Positions 1-11,443 of a stretch of 64,000 nt of DNA are shown in pieces. How positions within the stretch are numbered: position 1 is the first letter of the stretch; every line of letters begins with the position of its first letter. The stretch is from Smittium culicis (taxonomy: Eukaryota > Kickxellomycota > Harpellomycetes > Harpellales > Legeriomycetaceae), in assembly GCA_001970855.1 (NCBI GenBank), contig LSSN01006112.1, positions 22,659 through 86,658 on the forward strand, in the 5' to 3' direction. The position numbers and the translations under genes are program-made. The notes under the pieces were generated by a model, which had not been told where the DNA came from, ran no database searches, and worked only from the letters and a program-made list of their open reading frames with translations.

Positions 1-1541
1 AATTGATATATAAAAATATATATCAATGGGTTACGTAGTAACGGATGATAATTTATACTATCCCAATTGTTAGATTCAAATATTTGATATTTGAATGGGT
101 AGAGGAAAAGGAGGTAGTATAATAAAATAAACTATTATTACCTTTTATTTAAATTTACCCTTATATATAATTGATATTCTTATTTAAGCTTAATAATAAC
201 AATAATCTGATATAATGATATCCTAATTTTAAGACTTTATTATAATAAAATAAACCTTTAAAATTATCCATTAAGTTAGGCAATAATATAAATACGAAAA
301 TACCTTATTTTTATTATTATTTTTTATAAAGAATATAATATTCAAATAAAATAACTTTGCTAAGATAGCTAAACCTTAATTCATTTCTCTTATTAGAATT
401 TACTTTTTAAATATTATGTTAAAAAATCTTTATCCTTTTAAATATTTATTAATCTTTATTAAATCTAATCCCCCACACTTTGTTTTTTTAACATAAATAA
501 GTAATAGATTCTAATCCGAATATATAATATTCGGGTGTTAAAGATACGAAGTATCCTACTTTTATTTTACCCATATTTCGTATCGTGATTATAAAATATA
601 TTAAAAATTAGCATGTTAATTATAATAACTTAACATTATAAAAATTTTTATAATTGTTAATAGAAAACATAAGGAGCTAATCATTATGATACTAAGTATC
701 GGAATCTATTATTATTTACCTATAAAAGAATATTATATTTACGGTAACTATGATACCCTTTATTATTTATTAAAGCCTTGAACCCATACGTTCCAGGTAT
801 TATCCAGCCTAGCATAATTTATAATTTTACTTTATTTTTATAAATTAAAAGCTTATTATTACCTCCTTATTTTCATATTAAATATGAATAATAAAATGGT
901 ACAGAATTAGAGATATATACATAGATCTTATTGTACCCCGCTAATATAGCGGGGGAGATATATAAAAATTAGATTATGGAGATAAATATAAAAACATATT
1001 AAATATCTCTAATTAAATATTATCAGAGCCCCTGCATAATATTTAATTCATTAAAATATAGCAATTAGGTTTCTGGGGATTGCATCCTTGGAAGCTTATA
1101 ACGATGCAGATAACTGACAGTTATCGGCTGGTGGCTTCACCCCACTGCATCGCGACCAAGCTCTAGTCGATTAATGTAAATGATATTATCATTTATAAAA
1201 TTTTTCAATTTAAAATTTTAAATGTTTTATTTATTTAATCCAATGTTTGATTAGTATTAATATTTATTAAGTTAAAAAGTAACTCATTTATCTTTTATTT
1301 ATACTCAATTAAATACTGTTAAAGATAAAAATACATGAAGAATAATAATTCCTTTTTCCATATATAAATAAGCTACAAAAGACTATAATATATCACCTAA
1401 TATTTAATTTTTTAATTTATAATTAACCCCATTTATGGGGGTTTACGTTATTACTATCCAACTTCGTTACTAACCAAAAAGGGAATTAAATCATAAAAGG
1501 AATTATAAATTAAATTTAAAGGGAATTAGATAGTAAATTAA
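1..1541. other. AT-rich spacer with one GC cluster
   Basis: No gene is visible here. The stretch is mostly A/T with short palindromes such as GTTACGTAGTAAC near the left end, a GC-rich hairpin cluster around 1062-1168, and two copies of the AAAGGGAATTA motif near 1482 and 1520 that also occurs at gene 3' ends. Confidence 0.6.
1062..1168. repeat. GC-rich hairpin cluster
   Basis: A G+C-rich island in AT-rich surroundings. It contains the modules GCATCCTTGGAAGCTTATAA, a TAACTGACAGTTA hairpin and GGCTGGTGGCTTCACCCCAC. The same modules recur, in either orientation and different combinations, near 5280, 9710, 21310, 51100, 58600 and 62500, which is the behaviour of mobile mitochondrial GC clusters or double-hairpin elements. 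Confidence 0.75.
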
Positions 1542-1823
1542 TTAAAGGTAGATAGTAAAAATTGAATAAGTAAAAATTAAGAAACCAAAAGCATAATCAT
1601 AATATTCATTATCATCAATATAATATTTAGGTAAATCATTATTAATATCATATTAAGATACTATATCCTTTTTTTTATAATAAAATAAAACATTTTTATT
1701 ATAAAAAATATCAGCATTAATTAAATTAAGAACATAATAATTCATATAAATAAAAAGGACATATATAAATAACGATAAGTGAAGAACATAATAAAATTTG
1801 AATCCTATTTTTAATTCTAACAT
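1542..1823 (-). pseudogene. Interrupted membrane ORF behind a copied atp6 leader
   Basis: Reading leftward from ATG at 1823 gives 56 codons (starting MLELKIGFKF) with a hydrophobic stretch, then TAA at 1653-1655, then 37 more open codons in the same frame to TAA at 1542. The second part contains NDLPKYYIDDNEYY followed by a hydrophobic tail, which does not look like random AT-rich translation. The product is unknown. It lies directly downstream of an inverted copy of the atp6 5' leader (1845-1975), so the leader copy would drive it. The in-frame stop suggests decay, or a short 56-residue protein. Confidence 0.4.
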
Positions 1824-1844
1824 AATTAGTTTTTACATATTTAT

Positions 1845-1975
1845 TTTACTTTTTTTTTATCCTTTTTCAGGTTGCTGCACTTAATACTCTATAATTGATA
1901 TTAAGCTTTATTTTTAAGTTTTTAACCCAGCCAAATATTCTATATTTTTATGGTGTTTCGGTTATGTTTTTAAAT
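1845..1975 (-). promoter_or_regulatory. Inverted copy of the atp6 5' leader
   Basis: Read on the - strand, this segment matches the region just upstream of atp6 (about 59201-59329). Both share ATAACCGAAACACC, ATATTTGGCTGGGTTAAAAA, GTATTAAGTG and AAGGATAAAAA in the same order, with small differences. The copy stops shortly before the start codon, so it carries the leader (and possibly the promoter) without atp6 coding sequence, and it faces the ORF at 1542-1823. Confidence 0.75.
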
Positions 1976-2081
1976 TGTAAATAACAGGGAATTAGAAAAA
2001 AAAATATATTACCAATCGGAAGATTGGTAATGGCTAAGTAAAAATAAAAAAATATAAACTAAATATAGTTCCGCTAATATT

Positions 2082-2795
2082 CTAAAGGGAATTAAATAAA
2101 TTAAATAAAGTAGTTAAATTATCCATAAATAAATCCATATCAATATTGTCTAATAATGAGGGTTCATATATGCTAGATGCATTGAAATTTGTACTATCAT
2201 TGCTACTCATATTAGAGCTAGTTAATTTATGTGCTTCAATAGTAAGAGTATTATCTTTACTTATCTTTAAATTACTAGTTACTTTGGCTGAAAATGTTTC
2301 TATAATTGATGGTCTTTTAATTAAATAATTCATTACTTCGGGATCAGGTATTAAATCATTGGATTGATTTATTTTTATATATTTATCAATTGCAGATAAA
2401 TTTTTTGTATCGTTTAAATAACTTTCTCCAACGACAACAGCAACCCCTCCAGTTGGTATTAATAGGGATTTACCTATTTTTGATAATATTCCACTCATTG
2501 ATAATAAAGATTCCTCAATTCCAATTGACTTTGTTAATATATTATATCCTACATCAAATATTGATATAAATAATATACCTATTAATGTAGATAAAGCTTC
2601 AAAATGTATCCATAAAATAAATGCTGTAAAATAATTAAAAACAGGAGCGGCTAAGGCGATTGCAAATAATAAAATGTGTATAATAATTAATATATTATTT
2701 TTATACAAAACAAATGGTAACATAATAAAGTATTTAATCCAAATGAAATAGTATTTTTTTATTAAGAGAAGTAGTAATTCTAATTTTGTTTTCAT
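2082..2795 (-). CDS. Chimeric membrane ORF (237 aa), homologous to the nad4 C-terminal extension
   Basis: A 237-residue protein of unknown function with about three hydrophobic segments in residues 10-125 and a polar C-terminal half rich in Ser/Asn. It aligns along its length with the extra C-terminal part of the nad4 frame at 37798-38484: FIWIKYFIMLPFVLYKN versus FIWLKIIFMFPFVIYKN, NYFTAFILWIHFEALSTL versus NYFSIVIISIHLEAFSTL, and RPSIIETFSAK versus RPSAMDNFSAK. The first five codons (MKTKL) and the whole 5' leader are a copy of the cox3 start (2781-2965 versus 8159-8342), so the gene looks like a fusion that acquired the cox3 expression signal. Its stop lies next to the TTTAATTCCCTTT motif found at other gene ends. 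The frame is intact, with no missing start or stop, which suggests it may be expressed. Confidence 0.8.
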   Translation of the reverse strand: MKTKLELLLLLIKKYYFIWIKYFIMLPFVLYKNNILIIIHILLFAIALAAPVFNYFTAFILWIHFEALSTLIGILFISIFDVGYNILTKSIGIEESLLSMSGILSKIGKSLLIPTGGVAVVVGESYLNDTKNLSAIDKYIKINQSNDLIPDPEVMNYLIKRPSIIETFSAKVTSNLKISKDNTLTIEAHKLTSSNMSSNDSTNFNASSIYEPSLLDNIDMDLFMDNLTTLFNLFNSL

Positions 2796-2965
2796 AATTT
2801 TTTTTTTATTTTTTTTATCCTTACATAATCACTTTAAGATCCCAGGATATTATTTATGATTTTAATTAAAAAAAATTATCATCATAATTATATAAATTTT
2901 TTAATAAATTATGTAGGATCTCTATATATTAATAATATTTTAGCTAGATAAAACATATATAACTA
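2781..2965 (-). repeat. Copy of the cox3 leader and first codons
   Basis: About 185 bp nearly identical to 8159-8342, in the same orientation. It includes 15 bp of coding sequence, an A-rich pre-start stretch, TAAGGATAA about 25 bp before the ATG, and a GGGATCTTAAAGTG segment. Homology ends abruptly on both sides. Confidence 0.9.
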
Positions 2966-5900
2966 ATATATAATAAATTATAATAAAAATAAACAGAACG
3001 CTAATATAGCGGTGCGGATACAAAACATGGGTATCCAGCCTCATAAGATTTATTTAATTATAAAAAATATTACATTAATAATAAAATATTTTATTAATAA
3101 TCATTATTGGTTTATTACTATAAATATATTTTTAATATATTGGATTAGATACTTCCTATCGCTATTTATATAATCTAATATGATAATTAAATATAATCAT
3201 TAATCCTAGTTATATAATTTAAATGTCTAAAATAAAATAAACACTTCGTATGGATTATTTATTTTATTTGTATTATATTTTTATTATCTTAACATTATAA
3301 AATTTTATTATATATTAGGCTTCATAATATAAAATCTATTTATTATACTATATAAAAGGTTATTTACAATTAAATATTTTTAATTTAAATAATAGTAATA
3401 ATAACATTAAGCATAAAATAATTTTATAGCTATTTTTAAGTATAATAACTAGATCTAAATTTAATCTTATTATACATTTTATAAAACTGGATATACTAAT
3501 ATCTTTGGCATATTTAAGATAAAATATAATATTAATGATTTTAATTAGTTTATATTTGTAATATATTTTTATTATTAACTCATTTTCTCTTCACTATGTT
3601 CACTATACCTATTACTTTTTTATAATTATATATGCTTTATATGATATTTATCTCTTCCCATTCCGATACAAAAGTATCGGAATCTCTTTTTAATTAGTTT
3701 ATAAGCTATAGGGTTATAATTTTATTAATTACGAGTCATTTACCCATTTATATATGACTCTTACTTATAATCATAATTATATAAATAGTAAGCCATCTCC
3801 TCGTAAATATCCCTTTTTTGTATATTTTTATATCTATATCTTTATCCAGCCATATATTAATTATTTAATCCATATTTTATGCCTATTACTATTATTTACC
3901 CACACAATGTGTGGGCCATCTTAGTAAATTAAAAATAATTAAATTTTTACCATTTATGGTGACTACAGACGTAATTACTACTATGTACTGTTTATGATCA
4001 CTCCCCATATAACGTATGGGGGGGGGATTACTCGGTTTTCTTTAAATAGATCACCATAGCTAATGCCAAATTATGTTGGCTTTTGATAGTATACTCCCAC
4101 ATTGGCCCCTGTTGTCTATTATAATAAAAGGTTTAATTACAACCCAAGGGATGACGACCCGCCCCTTAATTATTTTTATAATAATTCTTACCTAGTTGAC
4201 TACCGCTTAAAGGGGTGGATTTTACTTATAAATCATAACCTAAGCTAGTTAATTAAACTTATAGATCATACCCTAAGCTATTTATCCCTTATTCGTTTTA
4301 TTTTTATAAAGCCTTAATCCCCAATTAGAAGGCTCTTTAAACTCCTTAATTTTTTTTTTACTTTTTATACGGTATATTATAAATGCTCACCTACTTATTT
4401 TTTTTATTTATCCCTTTTTTTGATTTTTTAATCTTTTATCTTATAGTGACTATTTTATTTCTTTGATTCCAACCTAGTTGGTAATTGGTAGATAACCAAC
4501 TTGATTATTCAAAAATTATTTATTATGATATATAATATTAATATGACTGTATAAATATAAAAAGTATATTTAACCATATTTTTTAATTATATCTTATAGT
4601 TAATTAAAATTGTATCTAATAATATAAAATATCTCATCTAGTAGTATATTTTAGTTAAATTGTATCTAATAATATTTATTATATGCAAATAAGTATTATA
4701 TTAGTTTTATAAATATATTATATATGTTTAAGTTAGTATACTGCAGTATTACATTATAATAAGGTAAAATTATAGATACTTGGAATTAGATATTACATAT
4801 GGTTAATATAGAGTACATATAACGGTAAGTATATAATAGATAATAAGAATAAGTAGGTTAATAAAAAGCATATTTCATATGTTTTAATAATACCATGGAA
4901 TATGACCTATGTATTTAAATTAGTAAGATATACATGTAATATTTATAGATTAATTGAAAAATATGAATTTAAAATAATTGAAGGCTGTACTATTAAGACG
5001 GTCACGAAGTGAAGATAAATATAGAATACGAAGTATCTATATGATATTTTTAATAGTAAATTTAATTAAGTTTATTATATTAATACTATAGACATATTTA
5101 GTTCATATATATTAACAGTCATGGATGACTTATAAAATGGATAGTAAATATTTACAATAAACTTATCTATTCGCTATGCATATTAGGCACACGGAGTATC
5201 CTACTTATTCTTTTTATTCTTTATACTGAGTCGTTAATACTTTTTTTTAAGTTTCAGATGATATAATCATCTGTAAGCCACCAGCCGATAACTGATAGTT
5301 ATAAGCTTCCAAGGACGCAGTCCCCAGGGAGCGAACTGCTGGTAGGGCTCTCCTACTTGCCTCGGACTTCTGTTGATGGGGTTAACAAGTTATGAAATAA
5401 CTTGGATATTATGTTAATTAATATTATGTTATTAAGATTTAGTAAATGGAATATTAATATTGTAATTAAATATAATCATTAAACTTATATAGTAAATGAT
5501 AATTTAATACCGATACTATCCTCTACTTAATTTACCTAATTAGTGACAGGAAATAAAATAAGTATATAATTCAGCAAAACAAGTAATGCATAATAAGCTT
5601 AAATGTAATACGTATTATTATTATTTCTAGTTATTTCTATTCGATTAATCTATTGCCCCCCCCCCTCACTTTCTCCTTTTAAAGTTCGTAAGAACCAATC
5701 ACGATCAATATAATCCATAAAGATTTAGACAATATATATTTGCATACTTTTATCCGCCCGCTAAATATTTAGCGGCTAATAATATTATACATTTTATTTT
5801 TGATCTGATTACGACCCATTATATGGCTGGCTAGTCTCATAATTTAAATATGGATATTTAATTACCATCTGAATAAGTATAATAAACAGTCCCAATGAGC

Positions 5901-6239
5901 CTTAAAGTAATGTAATAACCTAAACTATATAAAAGGATATCCTAAATATTTATAAAATTAAACCATACTTCGTATGGGTGGTAATAATGGTGTCCAAGAA
6001 TATATTATTAAGTTTAATAATCAAACTAAGTTTAATAAACATCTATTATAAGGCTATTTACTTTTATAGTTCTGCCATTATATGCCTTTATTTCATCTTG
6101 CCCCGCGGGTAGCGCCCTTCGAAATTAAGGGCTATAACCCGGGAAATAAGTTAATAATTAATATTAAAGAGGATACGAAGTATCGTAGTCCAATAATTAT
6201 ATGGGGCATGAAATGGTTATTTATGGTGGATAAAGGGAA
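2966..6239. other. AT-rich spacer between the 237-aa ORF and cox3
   Basis: No gene found in 3.3 kb. It holds an imperfect tandem duplication with AAATCATAACCTAAGCTA near 4225-4290, a moderately GC-rich stretch at 3960-4220, a GC cluster at 5272-5372 and many short palindromes such as GATACGAAGTATC near 6170. Confidence 0.6.
5272..5372. repeat. GC-rich hairpin cluster
   Basis: Carries GCCACCAGCCGATAACTGAT, AGTTATAAGCTTCCAAGGA and a further GC-rich tail. It is the reverse-oriented relative of the clusters at 1062-1168 and 9668-9800. Confidence 0.75.
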
Positions 6240-8173
6240 TTAAGAAGCCCAATAATAAAATATAATAAATAATAATAACCAAACTAAATCTACAAAATGC
6301 CAATAAATAATAGCTAATTCAAAACCTAAATGATGTGTATCAGTAAAATGATTAGAAATTATTCTAAAAAGAGCTACAATTAAAAATATATTACCAACTA
6401 ATACATGGAAAGCATGTAAACCAGTAGCTCCATAAAAAGTACAACCATAAATACCATCTATAAAACTAAAAGGGGCATAATAATATTCAAAGAATTGAAA
6501 ACCAGTAAATATAGAAGCATATAAAATAGTTAATAATAAACTAAATATAGTTTCTTTTTTACTAGTATTTTTAATCATAGAATAATGAGCCCAAGTAACT
6601 GTAGCCAAATTCTAAATAATAGAAAAATATTAACAAAAAATTTTTTTGATCTTATATTTTGTTTCTATTATCCATGTACTTTATAATCTATATATATAAT
6701 TTTTTGTAAGTATAAAAAAAAAAATTAAAAAAAAAATACTTTTAAAAAAAATAGAATATAAGCCTTGTGTAAGAAGTTTAAGTTTCTTTAAGAATTCCGA
6801 CTGTACATTAAGCAACATTTCAGTCACCTATCAGTGAACCAGTCTGTAGCGACTTATTACAAAAGCCGACGGTCTTTAAATCAAAATTATTTAGTTAACC
6901 GTTTTCACTAATATCGCCAGTTATATTTACTAAAAAGATTTAAATTAAATCTTTTTCTATTACAATAGATTTTTATTTGTTAATCTAAAAATGTTTTTTA
7001 GTAATAATTACACATTTATTTGTAATAGGACTATATAATCAATTAGATTTAAGTTATTTTATACAACATAGAGGGATGAATATAAGGTTTTACTAATTCT
7101 ACTAATTTTGGAAATTCAGATTTTGAAAAATATAATAAATATTGATTTATACCTCCAGCTGATATAATAGATGTATTTAAACCGTAGTTCTGTAATAACG
7201 TCTCTCATAAAAATTGTATTTCCTTTTTTGTAAAACAATTAGTACATAATTTTAAACCTCTATTATTTAATTTACATCCATCATCCATTATCCAAATGGC
7301 TAAGGCCATGGGAGATAAATATTTGGAAATAAATGAAGGTATAATTTTTATTCTTTTATTTTGATGATTAGAATAAAATGCATCATAATAATAATTAAAA
7401 GAACTATATGTAAAAGTTCTTAATCGATAATAATATCTTATATTATTATTAGATGATAATCTTGTTGATATTTTTGGTATATCAATTTTACAATAACCAT
7501 ATTCAAATAAAGTTTTATGTAACCATAATAAATATTCTCCATGACTATTTTCTTGATAAAAACAAAATCTTGAACCATTACCATCTTTTTCCATTGAACC
7601 ATCTCCTAACATTGATCCTATTAATAAACATAAAACATTATGATTATGAGGACCTATTCATTTTGTTGATAAAACATTTGATTTACTAAAAGGTAATAAA
7701 CTTACAAATAATAACGTATCTAATTGATTACATTTAGGGCTAACACCCGATGATAATAATAAAAAAGTATTTAATAATGGAATACCAAATGGATTTACTG
7801 CTTCTATTCCAATTGGTGGCCATAATCCTCCTAATTCAATATCTGGTACTAAAGCAGCATTTAATTGAGCCCAAAATATTGTTAAAAATAAGAAAACTTC
7901 AGTTGAAATAAATAATAAAAATCCAATTCGAATACCTGACATAACTCTAGTAGTATGATGTCCTTGATAAGTACTTTCAATTATAACATCTTTCCACCAA
8001 AGGATCATACATGAAATTAATGCTATAAAACCCACTATTAATATTGTGGCATTAAATCCTTGTAATACTAATACTATATTACTAGTAACTATAAATAAAG
8101 AAAGAGATGTAAAAAGTGGCCAAGGACTATTATCAACTATATGATTAGGAAATATTTGTAATTTTGTTTTCAT
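6240..8173 (-). CDS. cox3: Cytochrome c oxidase subunit 3, two exons
   Basis: Subunit III of complex IV, an inner-membrane protein with seven helices. Exon 1 is 8173-7745 (143 codons, starting MKTKLQIFPNHIVDNSPWPL) and exon 2 is 6605-6240 (ATVTWAHYSMI to FYYWAS), giving 264 residues, normal for the family. The junction restores the conserved LLSSG/ATVTW sequence. The intervening group I intron (6606-7744) ends in G, as usual. All Trp codons in the exons are TGG. The stop codon is embedded in the motif TTAATTCCCTTT (- strand). The leader (8159-8342) has a second copy in front of the 237-aa ORF. Confidence 0.95.
7049..7744 (-). CDS. LAGLIDADG endonuclease in the cox3 intron
   Basis: The frame continues from cox3 exon 1 through TGA codons (read as Trp) to TAA at 7049. 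The motifs LIGSMLGDGSMEKDG and LAIWIMDDGCKLN identify a two-motif LAGLIDADG protein of the type also seen in nad5. The C-terminus ends LYKIT, like other members. The protein probably mediates homing of its intron and may help splicing. Downstream, 6740-6960 contains a structured region (read on -, GACCGTCGGCTTTTG and a TGTACAGTCGG segment) resembling the group I P7/P3 core. Confidence 0.85.
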
Positions 8174-8342
8174 AATTTTTTTTTTATTTTTTTATCCTTA
8201 CATAATCACTTTAAGATCCCAGGATATTATTTATGATTTTAATTTAAAAAAATTATCATCATAATTATATCAATTTTTTAATAAATTATGTAGGATCTCT
8301 ATATATTAATAATATTTTAGCTAGATAAACTATATATAACTA
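8159..8342 (-). promoter_or_regulatory. cox3 leader (original copy)
   Basis: Upstream region of cox3, duplicated at 2781-2965. It contains TAAGGATAA about 25 bp before the start codon, an element also present before nad5 and atp6. Conservation between copies suggests that it holds the transcription and/or translation signals, but no transcript start can be read from the sequence. Confidence 0.6.
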
Positions 8343-10367
8343 GCATAAATAGTATAAACACTCCTTCCCATTGGAACACTGCGTGTTCGTATCTAGTATC
8401 AAAAATGTAAGTGAGGATTAAAGCATAGACCCCCATTATTCGAATGGGGGGTGAATATATTGATAAATTACTACGTAACCTCCTAGGTTATTATTCATTC
8501 TATTTAGGGTTTAATTCCCTTTCCGTTACACTTCAAGGTTAACTTACCTCACATACGATTAATAATAATAGGGGCGGACGAAATATCCGTTTTACCAATT
8601 TTTATTTATCTTTATTTCTCCTATCATATCTTTTCTTCATATTTTTATGCTCCTCCTGGCATCACTTTGTCAATAATGTTTATCCTATTCCTTTGCCTCC
8701 TTGATTTCTTTGTTCTGGATCATCCTTCTATTTATCTATCTTCTAATTCAAGATTCCCTCTATATTTTATCTAATCTTTATACTCTTATACATCTATATT
8801 TTACTTACGGCTTTATTTCCTCTCCCTAATACTAGTAGCTTCACTTACCTTATACTATTTATATTATTATAATTACCACACGCATTTACCGTTGAGTCGG
8901 CTAAGATCTTATTTATTATAATAAATTTTATATTAAAGCATTCAGGTGGTCTTTACGATCCTATACTAATTTACGAAAAATTGAAGGGTATAATGGCCCA
9001 TCGAGGGGCCAGATAAAGGCGAAGTAACTAAGGGAGGATTATACAAGGAATAGCAGAGGATGGTATGCATTCCGATACATCCGATAAGTTTATAAATAAC
9101 TATAATGCCTGGAAATTAAAATAAATTAATTTAATAATTATTCTCGCTTAATAAATTAATATTGTTAAAATAAAATAGTACTTATTTAACTGGATAAATA
9201 AAATATTAGCTGGTTGCCCTAGCAACTTGCGTGGGGCTTATTATTATCCGTAATAAGCGAATGGCCTTCAAATTGATATAATTAACTGGGAGTAAACTAC
9301 TCGCTGCGGTAAAAATTGATGATGTATAAAAATTTATTATCCTAATTATTCAGGAGCTTTAACCTTAAGATCATTAGTATATATCGGTAAACATCTGGAC
9401 TATCTTTAGGTGCTATAATTTACGCTTAATAAATTCATTTGGTTTATATTTTTAATCGTAAGAATTAAGACCATTTCATATATAGTTTCTGTTCTTAATA
9501 TAAACGAATTATTTTTTTATTTTTTTACTAAATAATATAAAGATGGAACTTTTTAACGAATAAATATTTAAACATATAATGAATAGGCCAACATATAATA
9601 GATATGATATATAACATAAAATAATTATAATGAGTTACTACATAACTTAATTTTAAATAATTACCCGTTAACTACTAGTTAACCCCATCCTTAGAAGACA
9701 TTCGCTTCTTGCGGATTGCATCCTTGGAAGCTTATAACTATCAGTTATCGGCTGGTGGCTTCAGCAGACTGTATCGCGACGAAGCCGCTTAATATTAAGC
9801 GGTTAGCTATATTTACCGTATATTTAATACATTGACAAATTTTAATTATTAAATAATTTGGATGTGATATCTAAGAGAAGCATTTCATGCCCAATATTTC
9901 ATATTATAATCCATAGGATCTCGAATCATAACTATATTGCAGTAATATTATTTATTTGTATTAGAAGAGATTATAAAAAAAAAATAAATTAGATAAGGGT
10001 ATTAATCCAGAGATATATAATATAAAATGATTATAAAAATATTAAATTTTTAATTGAAAAATAAAGGGAATTAGTACTCACTGAGGAAAAATATAAAAAA
10101 TTTTAAATAATATCTGATGCACTTAAATAAATTACAGCATGTTTAACATGCCAATTTATTTAAAATATGTTAGCATACCTAAATAAGATCTATAGAACTA
10201 AAAGCACATTTTTATGGGGTAGTATCTAATAATAATAAATATGTTAAAATCCCTCAGAGGACGCAGTCCTCTATCTGCAGACAGCCCGACATAACCTGCC
10301 GTTAACTACTTGTTAACCCCGTTCTTGGAAGTCCTGGAACCGCTAGGTTCCCAGTACAGGAACCCAG
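8343..10367. other. Spacer with several GC clusters
   Basis: No gene seen. GC-rich hairpin clusters occur at about 9205-9310, 9668-9800 and 10250-10367 with the shared modules ATTGCATCCTTGGAAGC, AACTATCAGTTATCGGCTGG and GTTAACTACTNGTTAACCCC. An AAAGGGAATTA motif lies at 10063-10073, downstream of the broken ORF at 10368-10987. Confidence 0.6.
9668..9800. repeat. GC-rich hairpin cluster
   Basis: Contains TAACTACTAGTTAACCCCAT, CGCTTCTTGCGGATTGCATC, CTTGGAAGCTTATAACTATC and CGCGACGAAGCCGC. Individual hairpin modules are shared with clusters across the window. Confidence 0.75.
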
Positions 10368-10987
10368 CTAATCTTTTTTATTCTCAGCTATCATATTTAA
10401 AATCCTTGATTGAGAAGAATTTATATCTTCTAAATCACTAATTTCTAGTGATTTATTTTCTAATAAAAAATTTATTTTTTTTTCTATTTCAATAAAATCT
10501 TTTTGGATATCAGTAATACTAATATCTTTTTTTGGAAAACCCAAACCAGTAAAAACCTGATCTATATTTTTACCAATAATTGGTAAAAAATGGGATTTCT
10601 TCCTGAATATTTTAATACTTCATCGCAAAACAATAATACACCACCTGAAGTTCCTAATGTCGCTCCCATTAAGCAAATACCTTTTACGCAAAACATGCTT
10701 TTTGCGTATATTGTAGCTGCTATATTTAATGGCGAATTTTTAATATCGCATTTATTCGTAAAAAATACGATATAAAAAATATAGATAACTTTAATAAATG
10801 ATATAATACAAATAAATGCCATTTGAATAAATCCTATTACTATTACTAATATATTCATATACTCTGCATCGAACTCATAATTAAATAGTTTAATTAAAAT
10901 ACAACAACCACCTATAAATCTAAAAATTCAAATTAATTTGAAATTTAAAAAATTACGTATAACTTTAGGTAAAGTATCCATTATCAT
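10368..10987 (-). pseudogene. Frameshifted membrane ORF behind a copied cox1 5' end
   Basis: Reading leftward from ATG at 10987 (MIMDTLPKVIRNFLNF), with one TGA as Trp (KLIWIFRFIGG), gives a hydrophobic protein with a Gly-rich segment (GATLGTSGGVLLF). The frame stops at about 10560 just after a run of six T in the coding strand. One extra T there would restore a frame running through PIIGKNIDQVFTGLGFPKKD to TAG at 10368, about 206 residues in all. The C-terminal part is polar and charged. The function is unknown. A decayed relative lies at 21544-22018 and shares the RIFRFIG, GIC and LGFP landmarks. It sits about 95 bp downstream of the copied cox1 fragment, which carries the cox1 leader. The frameshift may be real decay or a homopolymer sequencing error. 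Confidence 0.65.
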
Positions 10988-11080
10988 AGCTTTTTTAAAA
11001 CCTAACTTTTAATCGGTAAATATCCCATTGAATAAAAAAAAATTCATAATAAATATTTAAATATTTATATTCTAACACTT

Positions 11081-11443
<363 letters not shown>

